A stretch of DNA of 64,000 nt. Source: Cognatundibacterium griseum (lineage in GTDB: Bacteria > Pseudomonadota > Gammaproteobacteria > Burkholderiales > Burkholderiaceae_D). The translations under genes were made by a program, and so were the position numbers. The notes beneath the pieces were generated by a model that was given only the letters and a program-made list of their open reading frames with translations, did no database searches and was not told the DNA's origin. Shown one piece after another: positions 8,867 to 17,851 of the stretch. The stretch spans positions 62,001-126,000 of the forward strand of contig NZ_JACOGC010000006.1 in assembly GCF_014284195.1 (NCBI RefSeq), in the 5' to 3' direction. How positions within the stretch are numbered: position 1 is the stretch's first letter; each line of letters starts with the position of its first letter.

Positions 8867-10202
8867 ACAAAGTCCGCAGCGCGTTGCCATCATCGGTGCC
8901 GGCTGGGCAGGCTGCGCCGCCGCCGTCAGGCTGTGCCAGGCAGGTCACCGGGTCACGCTGTATGAAGCAGCGAAAACACCAGGCGGACGCGCCAGACGGG
9001 TCAGCCTGCACAACCGGAATCTGGACAATGGCCAGCATATCCTGCTCGGAGCCTACCGCCAGAGTCTCGCCATGATGCGGCAGGTCGGTATCCCACTAGA
9101 TCAGGCATTTCTGCGTTTGCCATTACAGATGGTGTATCCCGATCCTCGTGCAGACATGGCACTGATTGCGCCGCGTCTGCCTGCCCCACTGCATCTGCTG
9201 GCCGGCCTGTGGCGAGCCAGCGGTCTGCGCCGGGCGGATAAGCTGGCATTAATCCGTTTTTCATCCACAGCACGCTGGATGGGCTGGCAACTGTATCAGG
9301 ATTGCCCGGTGACAGAACTGCTGCAGCGCTTTGAGCAGACTGAGCGGCTGTGCCAGCTTATGTGGTATCCGTTATGTGTTGCTGCCCTCAATACCAGACC
9401 GGAGCAGGCCTCAGCGCAGGTATTCCTGAATGTGTTGCGCGATAGTCTGGGCGCGCGCCGCAGCGCTTCCGACATGCTGTTGCCACGCATGGATTTATCA
9501 GCCCTGTTTCCGGAACAGGCCATTCGTTTTTTGCTGCAACATGGTGCCAAAGTTCATTGCCAGCAATCGGTACGGCAACTGAAACACGGTAATGAGCGCT
9601 CATGGTCCGTACAGACCGCAGATACGCAAGCCGATGGCTTTGATGCAGTGATCATCGCGACGGAGGCGCGCAATGCCCAGCGCCTGATCGTTCGCAGCCA
9701 GCTGGAGACAGCGCCGTTACCGGCTTTCGCTGACGAAGCAATTACCACCTGTTATCTGCAATATGACACTGCATTTCAGCTGCCGCGTGCAATGTATGCA
9801 TTAAAGGAAGACGCTTCCCGCCAATACTGGGGACAATATGTATTCGACCGCGGGCAACTGCACCCCGATCAGGCAGGCCTGCTGGCAGTCGTCGTCAGTG
9901 CGCCGGACCTCGACATCACGCACGACCATGCAAGACTTGCTGCCGCGATCGCCCATCAGCTTGCCTGCGAATTGCACCTGCCGGCACTGGCGCAGCCACT
10001 CTGGCATCAGGTGATTACGGAGAAAAAAGCCACTTTTCGCTGCACTCCCGGCTTACAGCGACCGGACAATCTGACCGCGCTTTCCGGCCTGCTGCTGGCA
10101 GGAGATTACACACGCGGCGACTACCCCGCCACGCTGGAAGGTGCGGTTCGCAGCGGGCAGCAGGCAGCGCAGCTGATCATCAGCGGCCAGGCCAGCGTCT
10201 GA
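8859..10202 (+). CDS. hpnE: Hydroxysqualene dehydroxylase HpnE
   Basis: This 447-residue FAD-dependent amine-oxidase-fold enzyme reduces hydroxysqualene to squalene, the last step before squalene-hopene cyclase. The N-terminal dinucleotide motif VAIIGAGWAGCAAAVRL is followed by an E-containing ribose-binding strand (VTLYEAAKTPGGRARR). The C-terminal FAD contact GLLLAGDYTRGDYPATLEGAVRSGQQAA is typical of the family. The start is GTG 8859 inside the end of hpnD. No squalene-hopene cyclase gene is in the window. Confidence 0.92.
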   Translation: MAKQSPQRVAIIGAGWAGCAAAVRLCQAGHRVTLYEAAKTPGGRARRVSLHNRNLDNGQHILLGAYRQSLAMMRQVGIPLDQAFLRLPLQMVYPDPRADMALIAPRLPAPLHLLAGLWRASGLRRADKLALIRFSSTARWMGWQLYQDCPVTELLQRFEQTERLCQLMWYPLCVAALNTRPEQASAQVFLNVLRDSLGARRSASDMLLPRMDLSALFPEQAIRFLLQHGAKVHCQQSVRQLKHGNERSWSVQTADTQADGFDAVIIATEARNAQRLIVRSQLETAPLPAFADEAITTCYLQYDTAFQLPRAMYALKEDASRQYWGQYVFDRGQLHPDQAGLLAVVVSAPDLDITHDHARLAAAIAHQLACELHLPALAQPLWHQVITEKKATFRCTPGLQRPDNLTALSGLLLAGDYTRGDYPATLEGAVRSGQQAAQLIISGQASV

Positions 10203-10250
10203 AACATCTGGTAACGCGCATCGCGCGCAATGCAGACATAAAAACCGGAA

Positions 10251-11630
10251 TCAGCCGAGATCATCCACATCACGGATGCGGTTCATCGCTTCATCAATCC
10301 GGTCCACGGCGATAATCGTCAGCCCGTCAATCTTCTGTTTCGGTGCATTAGCTTTGGGAATCATCGCGATCCGGAACCCCAGTTTCGCTGCTTCTTTCAA
10401 ACGCTCCTGACCGCGCGGCGCAGGCCGGATCTCCCCCGCCAGCCCGACTTCACCAAACACGACCAGATGACGCGGCAAGGGTTTATTGCGCATCGATGAA
10501 TTAATCGCCAGCAGCACAGCCAGATCGGCAGCCGGCTCCGCAATTTTCACTCCGCCCACGGCATTGATGAACACGTCCTGATCAAACGCCGCCACTCCGG
10601 CATGCCGGTGCAATACCGCCAGCAGCATGGCAAGCCGGTTCTGTTCCAGACCGACAGAAAGCCGCTTGGCATTCGGTGCAAATGAACTGTCGACCAGGGC
10701 CTGTATCTCGACCAGCAGCGGCCGGGTTCCTTCCTGCGTCACCATCACACAGGAACCGGCAACCTGCGTTTCATGCTGGGATAAAAATAATGCCGAAGGA
10801 TTGGATACCCCCTTGAGGCCGCGCTCTGTCATCGCAAAAACACCGAGTTCATTGACTGCGCCAAAGCGGTTTTTAATCGCACGCACCAGACGGAAACTGG
10901 AATGTGTGTCGCCCTCAAAATACAGCACGGTATCAACGATGTGCTCCAGCACCCGCGGCCCTGCCAACGCACCTTCTTTGGTCACATGACCGACCAGAAT
11001 CATGGTGATATTCATGGTTTTTGCCGCACGGGTGAGTTGTGCTGCGCATTCCCGCACCTGCGCCACCGAGCCAGGCGCAGAACTCAGTGCGTCTGAATAC
11101 AGTGTCTGAATCGAATCAATCACCACCACCTGCGGCCGGTGGTCTGCCAGCGTGTTAAGAATTTTCTCGAGCTGGATTTCTGCCTGCAGCGCCAGCTCCC
11201 GCGTATCCAGCACCAGCCGGTGTGCGCGCAGTGCAATCTGCGCCCCCGACTCCTCGCCGCTGACATACAACACCTTTTTCTCTCCCGCCAGATTCGCCAG
11301 TGTCTGCAGCAACAAAGTGGATTTCCCGATTCCGGGGTCGCCACCGATCAGTACGACCCCCCCCGGCACCATTCCTCCGCCCAGCACACGGTCAAACTCT
11401 TCAATGCCGGTACTGAAACGCGGAATATCGGCGGCTTCAATTTCCGCCAGATTCAAAACCGGCGCGGTCTGGGCCAGACTCTGATGCTTTCCTGAAAAGC
11501 GGTTTGCCGATGCTTCAATCACGGTTTCCACCAGCGTATTCCACTGCCCGCACGCCGGGCACTGTCCCGCCCATTTATTCACAATGCCGCCGCATTCGGT
11601 GCAGGTGTAATTGGTTTTTGCTTTAGCCAT
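10251..11630 (-). CDS. radA: DNA repair protein RadA (Sms)
   Basis: This RecA-like helicase promotes branch migration and processing of recombination intermediates. Its 459 residues fit the family. It has a C4 zinc finger (Cys10, Cys13, Cys24, Cys27), a Walker A GGDPGIGKST (residues 96-105), a Walker B VVVIDSIQT, the RadA-specific KNRFG motif (about residue 260) and a C-terminal Lon-like domain. It is divergent from lplT. No terminator is obvious in the 48 bp between it and the convergent hpnE. Confidence 0.96.
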   Translation of the reverse strand: MAKAKTNYTCTECGGIVNKWAGQCPACGQWNTLVETVIEASANRFSGKHQSLAQTAPVLNLAEIEAADIPRFSTGIEEFDRVLGGGMVPGGVVLIGGDPGIGKSTLLLQTLANLAGEKKVLYVSGEESGAQIALRAHRLVLDTRELALQAEIQLEKILNTLADHRPQVVVIDSIQTLYSDALSSAPGSVAQVRECAAQLTRAAKTMNITMILVGHVTKEGALAGPRVLEHIVDTVLYFEGDTHSSFRLVRAIKNRFGAVNELGVFAMTERGLKGVSNPSALFLSQHETQVAGSCVMVTQEGTRPLLVEIQALVDSSFAPNAKRLSVGLEQNRLAMLLAVLHRHAGVAAFDQDVFINAVGGVKIAEPAADLAVLLAINSSMRNKPLPRHLVVFGEVGLAGEIRPAPRGQERLKEAAKLGFRIAMIPKANAPKQKIDGLTIIAVDRIDEAMNRIRDVDDLG

Positions 11631-11768
11631 TATTTTCAGGAGTAAATGAAATAAACACTGATATTTTAACCAGTATTCAACCGATAACCTGCGCTATTTC
11701 ACAGAGCCGGCGCATTTTTCATGGTATAAAGCTGACCGATAACACTTTGTAACAGGCAAACAATCAGC

Positions 11769-13031
11769 ATGAAACATGGTTTCTATACGATTATGGCGGC
11801 GCAGTTTTTTTCGTCGCTGGCAGATAACGCATTACTCATTGTCTCGATGGCCTTATTGGTATCTATGCAATCACCGATATGGATGCCGCCACTGCTGAAA
11901 TTGTTTTTTGTCCTGTCCTATGTCCTGCTGGCCGCTTTTGTCGGCGCCTTTGCCGACTCACTTCCAAAAGGAAGAGTCATGTTTATCACCAACATGATCA
12001 AAGTCGCCGGCTGCATCCTGATGTTTGTCCATGTTCATCCGCTGCTGGCGTATGCGGTCGTCGGATTCGGCGCTGCGGCGTATTCTCCTGCCAAATACGG
12101 CATTCTGACAGAGCTGCTGCCACCGGAAAAACTGGTTGCTGCAAATGGATGGATCGAGGGGCTGACGGTCACGTCGATCATTCTGGGTACGGTGTTGGGC
12201 GGCGCACTGGTCACGCCGCATATTTCGGCTGCCTTGTTAAATTTTGATTTTCCGGTCATCGACTTTCCGATTTACACACCGACCGAAGCCGCGCTGACGG
12301 TCATTACCGGCTTTTACGGTCTGGCTGCTTTATTCAATCTGCGTATTCCAGACACCGGCGCGCGCTATGAACATCAAAAGCATCATCCGATCCGGCTGAT
12401 CGGCGATTTCTCCCGCTGCTTTACTACCCTGTGGAAAGATAAGCTGGGACAGATTTCTCTCGCCGTCACCACCCTGTTCTGGGGTGCGGGTGCGACATTG
12501 CAGTTCATCGTTCTGAAATGGGCAGAGGAATCACTGCAGATGCCGTTGAATAAAGCCGCCGTGCTGCAGGGTGTGGTTGCCATCGGCATTGCATTGGGAG
12601 CAGTTGCTGCCGCACGGTTTGTTCCCCTGAGAAAGTCGCTGTCCGTGATGCCGCTGGGGATTGCGATGGGGCTGGTGGTCACGACGATGATTCTGGTGCA
12701 TAACGTCTGGGTTGCCTATCCGTTGCTGATCCTGGTGGGCGCCCTTGCCGGTTTCTTTGTGGTGCCGATGAATGCGCTGTTGCAGCACAGAGGGCACGTA
12801 CTCATGAGCGCGGGTCATTCCATCGCAGTGCAGAATTTCAATGAAAACCTGTCTGTTCTGACGATGCTGGCACTCTATGCGCTGATGATTTTCATGAATC
12901 TCAGCATACAGATCGTGATCGTGTTATTCGGTTTGTTTGTTGCCAGCACCATGTTCCTCGTCATGAAGAGGCATGAAGCAAATCAGCGCCTGCATGATTC
13001 GCTGTCCCTGATCGGTGAGCATAAGCACTGA
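11769..13031 (+). CDS. lplT: Lysophospholipid transporter LplT
   Basis: This 420-residue MFS-type transporter has about 12 hydrophobic segments and the LplT signatures AAQFFSSLADNALLIV at the N-terminus and FGAAAYSPAKYGILTELLPPEKLVAANG in the first half. The family flips lyso-phosphatidylethanolamine into the cytoplasm for re-acylation. The acyltransferase partner (Aas) is not here. It lies next to radA, as often seen in Burkholderiales, and ends four bases from the convergent DUF1853 gene. Confidence 0.9.
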   Translation: MKHGFYTIMAAQFFSSLADNALLIVSMALLVSMQSPIWMPPLLKLFFVLSYVLLAAFVGAFADSLPKGRVMFITNMIKVAGCILMFVHVHPLLAYAVVGFGAAAYSPAKYGILTELLPPEKLVAANGWIEGLTVTSIILGTVLGGALVTPHISAALLNFDFPVIDFPIYTPTEAALTVITGFYGLAALFNLRIPDTGARYEHQKHHPIRLIGDFSRCFTTLWKDKLGQISLAVTTLFWGAGATLQFIVLKWAEESLQMPLNKAAVLQGVVAIGIALGAVAAARFVPLRKSLSVMPLGIAMGLVVTTMILVHNVWVAYPLLILVGALAGFFVVPMNALLQHRGHVLMSAGHSIAVQNFNENLSVLTMLALYALMIFMNLSIQIVIVLFGLFVASTMFLVMKRHEANQRLHDSLSLIGEHKH

Positions 13032-13035
13032 TTAA

Positions 13036-14076
13036 TCACACCGGGTCAGAATCAGCAACATTCTTTCGTCCCGGCTTCAGCACAGGTCTGGCCAACGCCG
13101 CACGCGCCCACCAGTCTTCAGGCAGCACCATGCCGCGACATATTTCCCGTGCGCTGTCATTGACAGTCCGGGTCATCGCCAGCATCACCGGCGACGCAAT
13201 ATGCACCATCTGCCTGCCGATCTCATCAATCAATGCTGATTGCGATGACACTTGTTGCGGCAGGCATTGAGCCGGCGCCAGCCATTCCAGTCTTGGCAGT
13301 ATCACACCTTGAAAAACCGGGTGCTTCCTCAGATCATCCAATGTCCAGATATAACCGGCGCAATGATGCGCAGCGATTCCCTCGGGTAAATGATCCGTAC
13401 GGGTCTGCGCAGGATTACGGTAAAACAGCCAGCCTTTAATCCAGGCCTGCGACTGGCGGACAGGCCAATCCAATGCCTGCATGGCCGCCGGGTGATGCGG
13501 CAGACGCAACTGCTGACGGACGATTTTATCCATTTTAGCGCCCAGCGTATCCCCCAGATTGGGCCCCAGATAATCGAACAGATCAGGGCGTGCGTCCGGA
13601 TCGGGCAGGCTTTGATCGCCTTCGCGCGCACTGTCCAGCAGGTAAAACTTGGTTGCCAGTTCCCAGTGCGATAAGGCACCCGATTCCCGCACCAGAAAAT
13701 CAAATTCGCCAACCGTACGCCCGCCCGGATCCTGCACCTGCAAACCATGTGCACACAAGGTGGTGAATTGATCGAGAAAAAATCCGAACAGCGTTTCTGC
13801 ATACAGACCAAGGCGACGCGTCGGAGCCGCCGCCAGCGCATCGTGCAAGGCAGCGGGTTGCTGATCCAGCATGGTCAGGAATGCATACACCGCGTCGCTG
13901 CGGGGCAAAACCGGTGCGACACTGGCACCGTGCCACACTGGCGAGACGGGGTTCAGTAAATGAGGCGAAGTCAGCAGCCATGCCAGCGCACGGACATGAG
14001 GATCGTTCAGGTGCGACCAGCCGGCATGAAACTGACGCTGATAATCCCCGAAATTCAATTCAGCTGGCTGCGGCAT
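13036..14076 (-). CDS. DUF1853 family protein
   Basis: This 346-residue cytoplasmic protein of unknown function is recognised by family features such as RRLGLYAETLFGFFL and VGEFDFLVRESGALSHWELATKFYL. The EFDFL ... WELATKFYL arrangement resembles a nuclease-like D/E-x-K core; that is my inference. ATG 14076 (MPQPAELNF) is preferred to the one at 14094 because it reduces overlap with the upstream udg gene. It is the last gene of tsaB-rimI-udg-DUF1853. Confidence 0.8.
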   Translation of the reverse strand: MPQPAELNFGDYQRQFHAGWSHLNDPHVRALAWLLTSPHLLNPVSPVWHGASVAPVLPRSDAVYAFLTMLDQQPAALHDALAAAPTRRLGLYAETLFGFFLDQFTTLCAHGLQVQDPGGRTVGEFDFLVRESGALSHWELATKFYLLDSAREGDQSLPDPDARPDLFDYLGPNLGDTLGAKMDKIVRQQLRLPHHPAAMQALDWPVRQSQAWIKGWLFYRNPAQTRTDHLPEGIAAHHCAGYIWTLDDLRKHPVFQGVILPRLEWLAPAQCLPQQVSSQSALIDEIGRQMVHIASPVMLAMTRTVNDSAREICRGMVLPEDWWARAALARPVLKPGRKNVADSDPV

Positions 14077-14896
14077 GCAAGGTGCTCTGTGCAAGGCATA
14101 AGTCAGTCCACGCCTTGCTTTTATCGAGAGGTTTGCGCAGCAGATAAGCCGGGTGATACGTCACGATCATCGGCACACTGCCGACGCGGTGTACACGTCC
14201 GCGCAATTGCGCAACCGGCGTTTCCGGATCTGCCTGCAACAAGGCGATTGCCGCCGTTTTTCCGAGCGCAACGATGACCTCGGGCTGTATCAGGGCAATC
14301 TGTCTTTTCAGGTAAGGCAGACAGGCCTGAATTTCCTCTGCGGTCGGTGGCCGGTCTTTCCCGGCAGAATCGGTCGGACGGCATTTGACGACATTGGCGA
14401 TATACGCCCGCTCACCACGTCGCAAGCCCAGTGCGGTCAGCATGTTGTCGAGCAACTGTCCGGCAGCTCCGACAAAAGGCTCACCTTTGATATTTTCGTT
14501 ATACCCCGGTCCCTCGCCCACAAACAGCCATGTTGCGCGCGGATCACCGACACCAAATACCGTCTTGTTACGCCCTTCGCATAAACCGCAGGCGCGACAG
14601 TGCGCAACAGACTTCTGCAAAGCATCCCAATCCATTTCCGCAACCGGAGCGTGCGCAGCCGTATCTGCCGGTTGCGCCTGAGGCATCATGTGGGGAGCGG
14701 TTTCTGCCGGTACCACCATTGCAGCAGATTCCTGTATTCCGGCAACAGCAGCGGGGCTTATAATATCCGTCTCTGCCCCGGTCTCTGCCGGTGTGCTGGT
14801 TGCCACAGCATGGCTTCCTGCCGGTTGCCGCAACAGCCATAGCGGTCCCAGCCCCATTTCATTCAGCATTCTGAATTCATTCCGGTTCATCCGCAT
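14060..14896 (-). CDS. Uracil-DNA glycosylase, family 4/5 type with iron-sulfur cluster
   Basis: This 278-residue enzyme removes uracil from DNA. Cys100 and Cys103 (HCRACGLC), with Cys in NVVKCRP and IQACLPYLK, are the likely 4Fe-4S ligands. The catalytic motif is GEGPGYNENIKGEPFVG (about 127-143) and the second motif is HPAYLLR near residue 257. Residues about 25-88 form an Ala/Pro-rich linker absent from thermophile homologues, a common form in betaproteobacteria. It overlaps rimI by 10 bp. Confidence 0.9.
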   Translation of the reverse strand: MRMNRNEFRMLNEMGLGPLWLLRQPAGSHAVATSTPAETGAETDIISPAAVAGIQESAAMVVPAETAPHMMPQAQPADTAAHAPVAEMDWDALQKSVAHCRACGLCEGRNKTVFGVGDPRATWLFVGEGPGYNENIKGEPFVGAAGQLLDNMLTALGLRRGERAYIANVVKCRPTDSAGKDRPPTAEEIQACLPYLKRQIALIQPEVIVALGKTAAIALLQADPETPVAQLRGRVHRVGSVPMIVTYHPAYLLRKPLDKSKAWTDLCLAQSTLHAAAS

Positions 14897-15372
14897 ACTC
14901 TCCGCATCACAATGGCGTCCTCACGAGTCTGATTCGCTGCCGGATAATATCCTCTACGACGCCCGATTTCCTGAAACCCGTCCGCCAGATAAATCTGGAT
15001 TGCACGGACATTACTCTGGCGCACTTCCAGCAAAACAGAATCCATGTGCTGTGCCCTGGCATAATCCAGCAGATAACGAAGCATAATCCGCCCCAATCCC
15101 TGCCGCTGATTTTCAACCCGGATTGCAAAATTCAGCAAATGCAATTCATCCACAACCGGCATCACCAAAAAATAGCCGACCAGTTCTGAGGCCGCATTCC
15201 GCAATCCCCATGCGGTGTCGCCATTTGAAAACGAATCGCTGAAATTACCGCGCGACCAGGGGTGAGAATAGGCGGCCTCTTCTATCGCCAGAATCTCATC
15301 CAAGTCTGCAAGTTCCAGTTTTTCAAAAGTATACTCACCCATGTCCTGATTGCCTCTTATCCGGTCATCCAT
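14887..15372 (-). CDS. rimI: Ribosomal protein S18 alanine N-acetyltransferase RimI
   Basis: This GNAT acetyltransferase of up to 161 residues has the acetyl-CoA loop NQRQGLGRIMLRYLL and the RimI-like LEVRQSNVRAIQIYLADGF ending. It is coupled to tsaB by a TGATG junction. An alternative ATG at 15342 (MGEYTFEKLEL) gives 151 residues, closer to the usual family size. RimI modifies the S18 N-terminus in E. coli; in other bacteria it may act more broadly. Confidence 0.9.
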   Translation of the reverse strand: MDDRIRGNQDMGEYTFEKLELADLDEILAIEEAAYSHPWSRGNFSDSFSNGDTAWGLRNAASELVGYFLVMPVVDELHLLNFAIRVENQRQGLGRIMLRYLLDYARAQHMDSVLLEVRQSNVRAIQIYLADGFQEIGRRRGYYPAANQTREDAIVMRRVCG

Positions 15373-16058
15373 CAGGCGGATAGTCTGGCCTGCTCACGTT
15401 CAGCAGTCGTCAGGGCGATTTTATTACGCAGATACAGCGGTTGCGCCTGTTCCGGGCCGAATACGGCGCCACTCCGGAATGCCCGCATTCCGGCCTGTGC
15501 AATTTCTCTCGCATGCGGCATACACGGAAAGACCGTGAATGCGGATAATTCCGGCGGCAGGAGCACGCCGTTTCCGACGGCCAGGGTCAGCGGATCAACA
15601 GCCTGCACGGTGACTGAGTTAATGGCCGCAAGTGCTGGCGGGCAGACCACCTGGCAGGCGTCATCCGTCAGATGGTATTGCGCCCAATAAATTTCATTCA
15701 TACGCGCATCCAGTATGCAGGCGATTTGCGCACAGCCAGTTTGCTGATACGCGCCAAGCGCCATGGCTTCCAGGCTGGTCACCGGAATCACCGGCAAATC
15801 TGCACCGACAGCCAGTCCCTGCACGATGCCGCAGGCAGTGCGAATACCGGTAAAAGCACCAGGCCCGCAACCGAATGCAATGGCGTCACATTGTTTCAGA
15901 ACAATACCGGCTTCAGCCAGCAAGGATTGAATAGCGGGCAGGATACCCTGCGAATGCGTCTGCGTTCCAGAAAGCTCACGCACCAGGTAACGGCCATCAG
16001 TCAGCAGCGCCGCGGAGGCAAGTTCTGTAGAAGTTTCTATTGCTAAAATGGTTGTCAT
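15372..16058 (-). CDS. tsaB: tRNA threonylcarbamoyladenosine protein TsaB
   Basis: This 228-residue ASKHA-fold partner of TsaD acts in forming t6A37 on ANN-decoding tRNAs. It begins ILAIETSTELASAALL and contains AFGCGPGAFTGIRTACGIVQGLA, the TsaB signature. It is first gene of the tsaB-rimI-udg-DUF1853 operon and shares one base of its stop with the rimI start. Confidence 0.93.
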   Translation of the reverse strand: MTTILAIETSTELASAALLTDGRYLVRELSGTQTHSQGILPAIQSLLAEAGIVLKQCDAIAFGCGPGAFTGIRTACGIVQGLAVGADLPVIPVTSLEAMALGAYQQTGCAQIACILDARMNEIYWAQYHLTDDACQVVCPPALAAINSVTVQAVDPLTLAVGNGVLLPPELSAFTVFPCMPHAREIAQAGMRAFRSGAVFGPEQAQPLYLRNKIALTTAEREQARLSA

Positions 16059-16129
16059 GGCCGTATTTTACCGTGTTCACTCTGTTCACGAAGGATTTCT
16101 GCCAGGATCAAATCAGTTAAAATTGCTGC

Positions 16130-16540
16130 ATGAGCACTTATCAATATACCGACGACCTGCAACTGCTAAAACAGGACTTATCAGGCAAAGACTGGCTGGT
16201 TGCCTGCCTTTGCGCCGCCTGGTGCGATACCTGCACCGCCTACCGGACGCATTTTCAGGAGCTGGCAGCACGCCACCCCGACAAATGCTTTGCCTGGATT
16301 GACATTGAAGAATCCGCCCATCTGGTAGACGAGATTGAAATTGAAAACTTCCCTACCTTACTGATTCAATATCAGGATCAGGTCGCATTTTTAGGAACCA
16401 TGCTGCCTGATACCGGGCAACTGCACAGGCTGATTGGCTCGCTGCAGGAAAGTCTGGCATCCGCCCCCATCAAGCGCAGCGCACTCAATCAGCAGGCGCC
16501 AGCAGGCTGGAATCTGCGCCAGCTGATCCTGGCCGAATAA
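16130..16540 (+). CDS. Thioredoxin-fold protein with CDTC active site
   Basis: This 136-residue cytoplasmic protein has a WCDTC redox motif (Trp31, Cys32, Cys35) and the cis-Pro loop NFPTLLI, both needed for thiol-disulfide exchange. The C-terminal 40 residues are extra compared with thioredoxin. There is no signal peptide. The target is unknown. It is divergent from tsaB. Confidence 0.83.
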   Translation: MSTYQYTDDLQLLKQDLSGKDWLVACLCAAWCDTCTAYRTHFQELAARHPDKCFAWIDIEESAHLVDEIEIENFPTLLIQYQDQVAFLGTMLPDTGQLHRLIGSLQESLASAPIKRSALNQQAPAGWNLRQLILAE

Positions 16541-16623
16541 TCAAAACCACGCTGCTGCGCCCAGCCCACTTATTGCCAGACGCAGCCAGCGCAGCAACAG
16601 CGCAATGCAGGTCAAAAAGAAAA

Positions 16624-16651
16624 AAGGGACTAGATTTGCATCTAGTCCCTT
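16624..16651 (-). terminator. Intrinsic terminator of tRNA-Arg copy 1
   Basis: The 12-bp perfect stem AAGGGACTAGAT / ATCTAGTCCCTT with loop TTGC, followed on the minus strand by a T-run, lies six bases past the tRNA 3' end. Confidence 0.85.
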
Positions 16652-16656
16652 GTATC

Positions 16657-16733
16657 TGGTGCGGCTGGCAGGAATCGAACCCACGACCCCTTGGTTCGTA
16701 GCCAAGTACTCTATCCAGCTGAGCTACAGCCGC
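16657..16733 (-). tRNA. tRNA-Arg (anticodon ACG), copy 1
   Basis: A 77-nt cloverleaf on the minus strand has acceptor GCGGCTG paired to CAGCCGC, D-arm AGCTCAGCTGGATAGAG, anticodon loop CTACGAA with anticodon ACG, T-arm GTGGGTTCGAATCC, and an encoded CCA end. The A34 would be modified to inosine by TadA. Confidence 0.97.
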
Positions 16734-16963
16734 GAAGAAAAAGATTATAGCACAGGAAAAATAGAAATTTAAAGCCCCTCTGCCACATTATTACGCTTTC
16801 TTTTTTAAATTCCCTAGGCCCGGCAGCCGCATTCGATGCTTCGGGTAGCAGAAAACCTGGTCACAAATACTGGCTGACTTTGCATTTCTGATCCGGCCCG
16901 CAGCCTTACAATGCCATCAGCAACGTCGTCATGCCTGACGAAATCCCTGTTCTGAAAAGAAAA

Positions 16964-16991
16964 AAGGGACTAGATTTGCATCTAGTCCCTT
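16964..16991 (-). terminator. Intrinsic terminator of tRNA-Arg copy 2
   Basis: Identical to the copy-1 terminator: 12-bp stem, TTGC loop and T-run on the minus strand. Confidence 0.85.
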
Positions 16992-16996
16992 GTATC

Positions 16997-17073
16997 TGGT
17001 GCGGCTGGCAGGAATCGAACCCACGACCCCTTGGTTCGTAGCCAAGTACTCTATCCAGCTGAGCTACAGCCGC
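16997..17073 (-). tRNA. tRNA-Arg (anticodon ACG), copy 2
   Basis: Identical in sequence to the first copy at 16657-16733, with encoded CCA and its own terminator. The upstream sequences differ, so the two genes probably have separate promoters. Confidence 0.97.
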
Positions 17074-17243
17074 GAAGACCGAGAGTATAGCACAGGTATT
17101 TGATTTTTATAAGCCCTACGGAGGCCGGATCTGATTTTTTCATCCGTGGCAGACATTCATTACACGTGTACATCCTGCGCCTGAACACCGGACCATAAGT
17201 CACTCCGCACAAATTTCTGCACCTTCATCCGCACAATCGCTGA

Positions 17244-17693
17244 TCACAGGATATGTCTGACATCCTCTTCCCTGACCTGATTAAACTGTTCGAGCGCCAT
17301 AATCAAATTTTCAATGGCACTCAAACCATAGGCTTCCTCAATATGCCGGTATTGCGCATCAATCAGCGGCGCCATCTCTGCCATCAGCGCATCACCATGT
17401 GCTGACAAAGCAATCATGACCCGGCGCTGATCGCCTGTCACCGCGCTGCGCCGGATCAAATCCAGCTCTTCCATCCGCTTCAGCACACCGGCCATACTGG
17501 GACTGGATATCTGACACAACTCACAAAGCTCACGTGGTTCAGCCTGGGCATGCTCATCCAGCACACGCAAAATCCGCCATTGCTGATCGGTCAGTCCGAA
17601 CCTGCTGATGATGGGCCGGAAATGGCACATGAGGTTCGCCCTCGCCTTCAAAAATAACTGCGGCAAATTCCGGTTAGCAATCCGATGCTTCAT
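17244..17693 (-). CDS. MarR-family repressor, HpaR-like
   Basis: This 149-residue winged-helix regulator matches HpaR in its beginning (MKHRIANRNLPQLFLKAR), its length and the segments FGLTDQQWRILRVL and ISSPSMAGVLKRMEE (recognition helix). ATG 17693 is chosen; an upstream in-frame ATG at 17759 lies inside the operator-like repeat. HpaR controls homoprotocatechuate use in enterics, but no such genes are here. The divergent neighbour is a bestrophin, so the target may be different. Confidence 0.85.
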   Translation of the reverse strand: MKHRIANRNLPQLFLKARANLMCHFRPIISRFGLTDQQWRILRVLDEHAQAEPRELCELCQISSPSMAGVLKRMEELDLIRRSAVTGDQRRVMIALSAHGDALMAEMAPLIDAQYRHIEEAYGLSAIENLIMALEQFNQVREEDVRHIL

Positions 17694-17751
17694 CCCGCCT
17701 CCTGCGAAATTTATTTCCAAAAAAGTATCCATCATTGTACAGATTTGACTT

Positions 17752-17789
17752 ACTAACATATTAGTGATTTAATTCACTAACATATTAGC
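17752..17789. promoter_or_regulatory. Tandem operator sites for the MarR-family regulator
   Basis: Two near-identical dyads lie 24 bp apart, centre to centre, in the divergent promoter region: ACTAACATATTAGT (17752-17765) and ACTAACATATTAGC (17776-17789). Short AT-rich palindromes in pairs next to the gene are typical of MarR autoregulation. The repeats are seen directly; the binding is inferred. Confidence 0.7.
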
Positions 17790-17851
17790 GAATTTCGATA
17801 CAAAATGAAAAATTTAATCGCCAAAACATTGATCCATTCCGGGGAAATCGC

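Larger units (their letters stand above)
16620..17078. repeat. Direct duplication of a 119-bp tRNA-Arg plus terminator cassette
   Basis: The stretch 16620-16738 reappears at 16960-17078, offset 340 bp, identical across the terminator and the whole tRNA gene. The sequence between and around the copies is unrelated. The duplication therefore copied the tRNA with its terminator as one unit. Confidence 0.9.
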
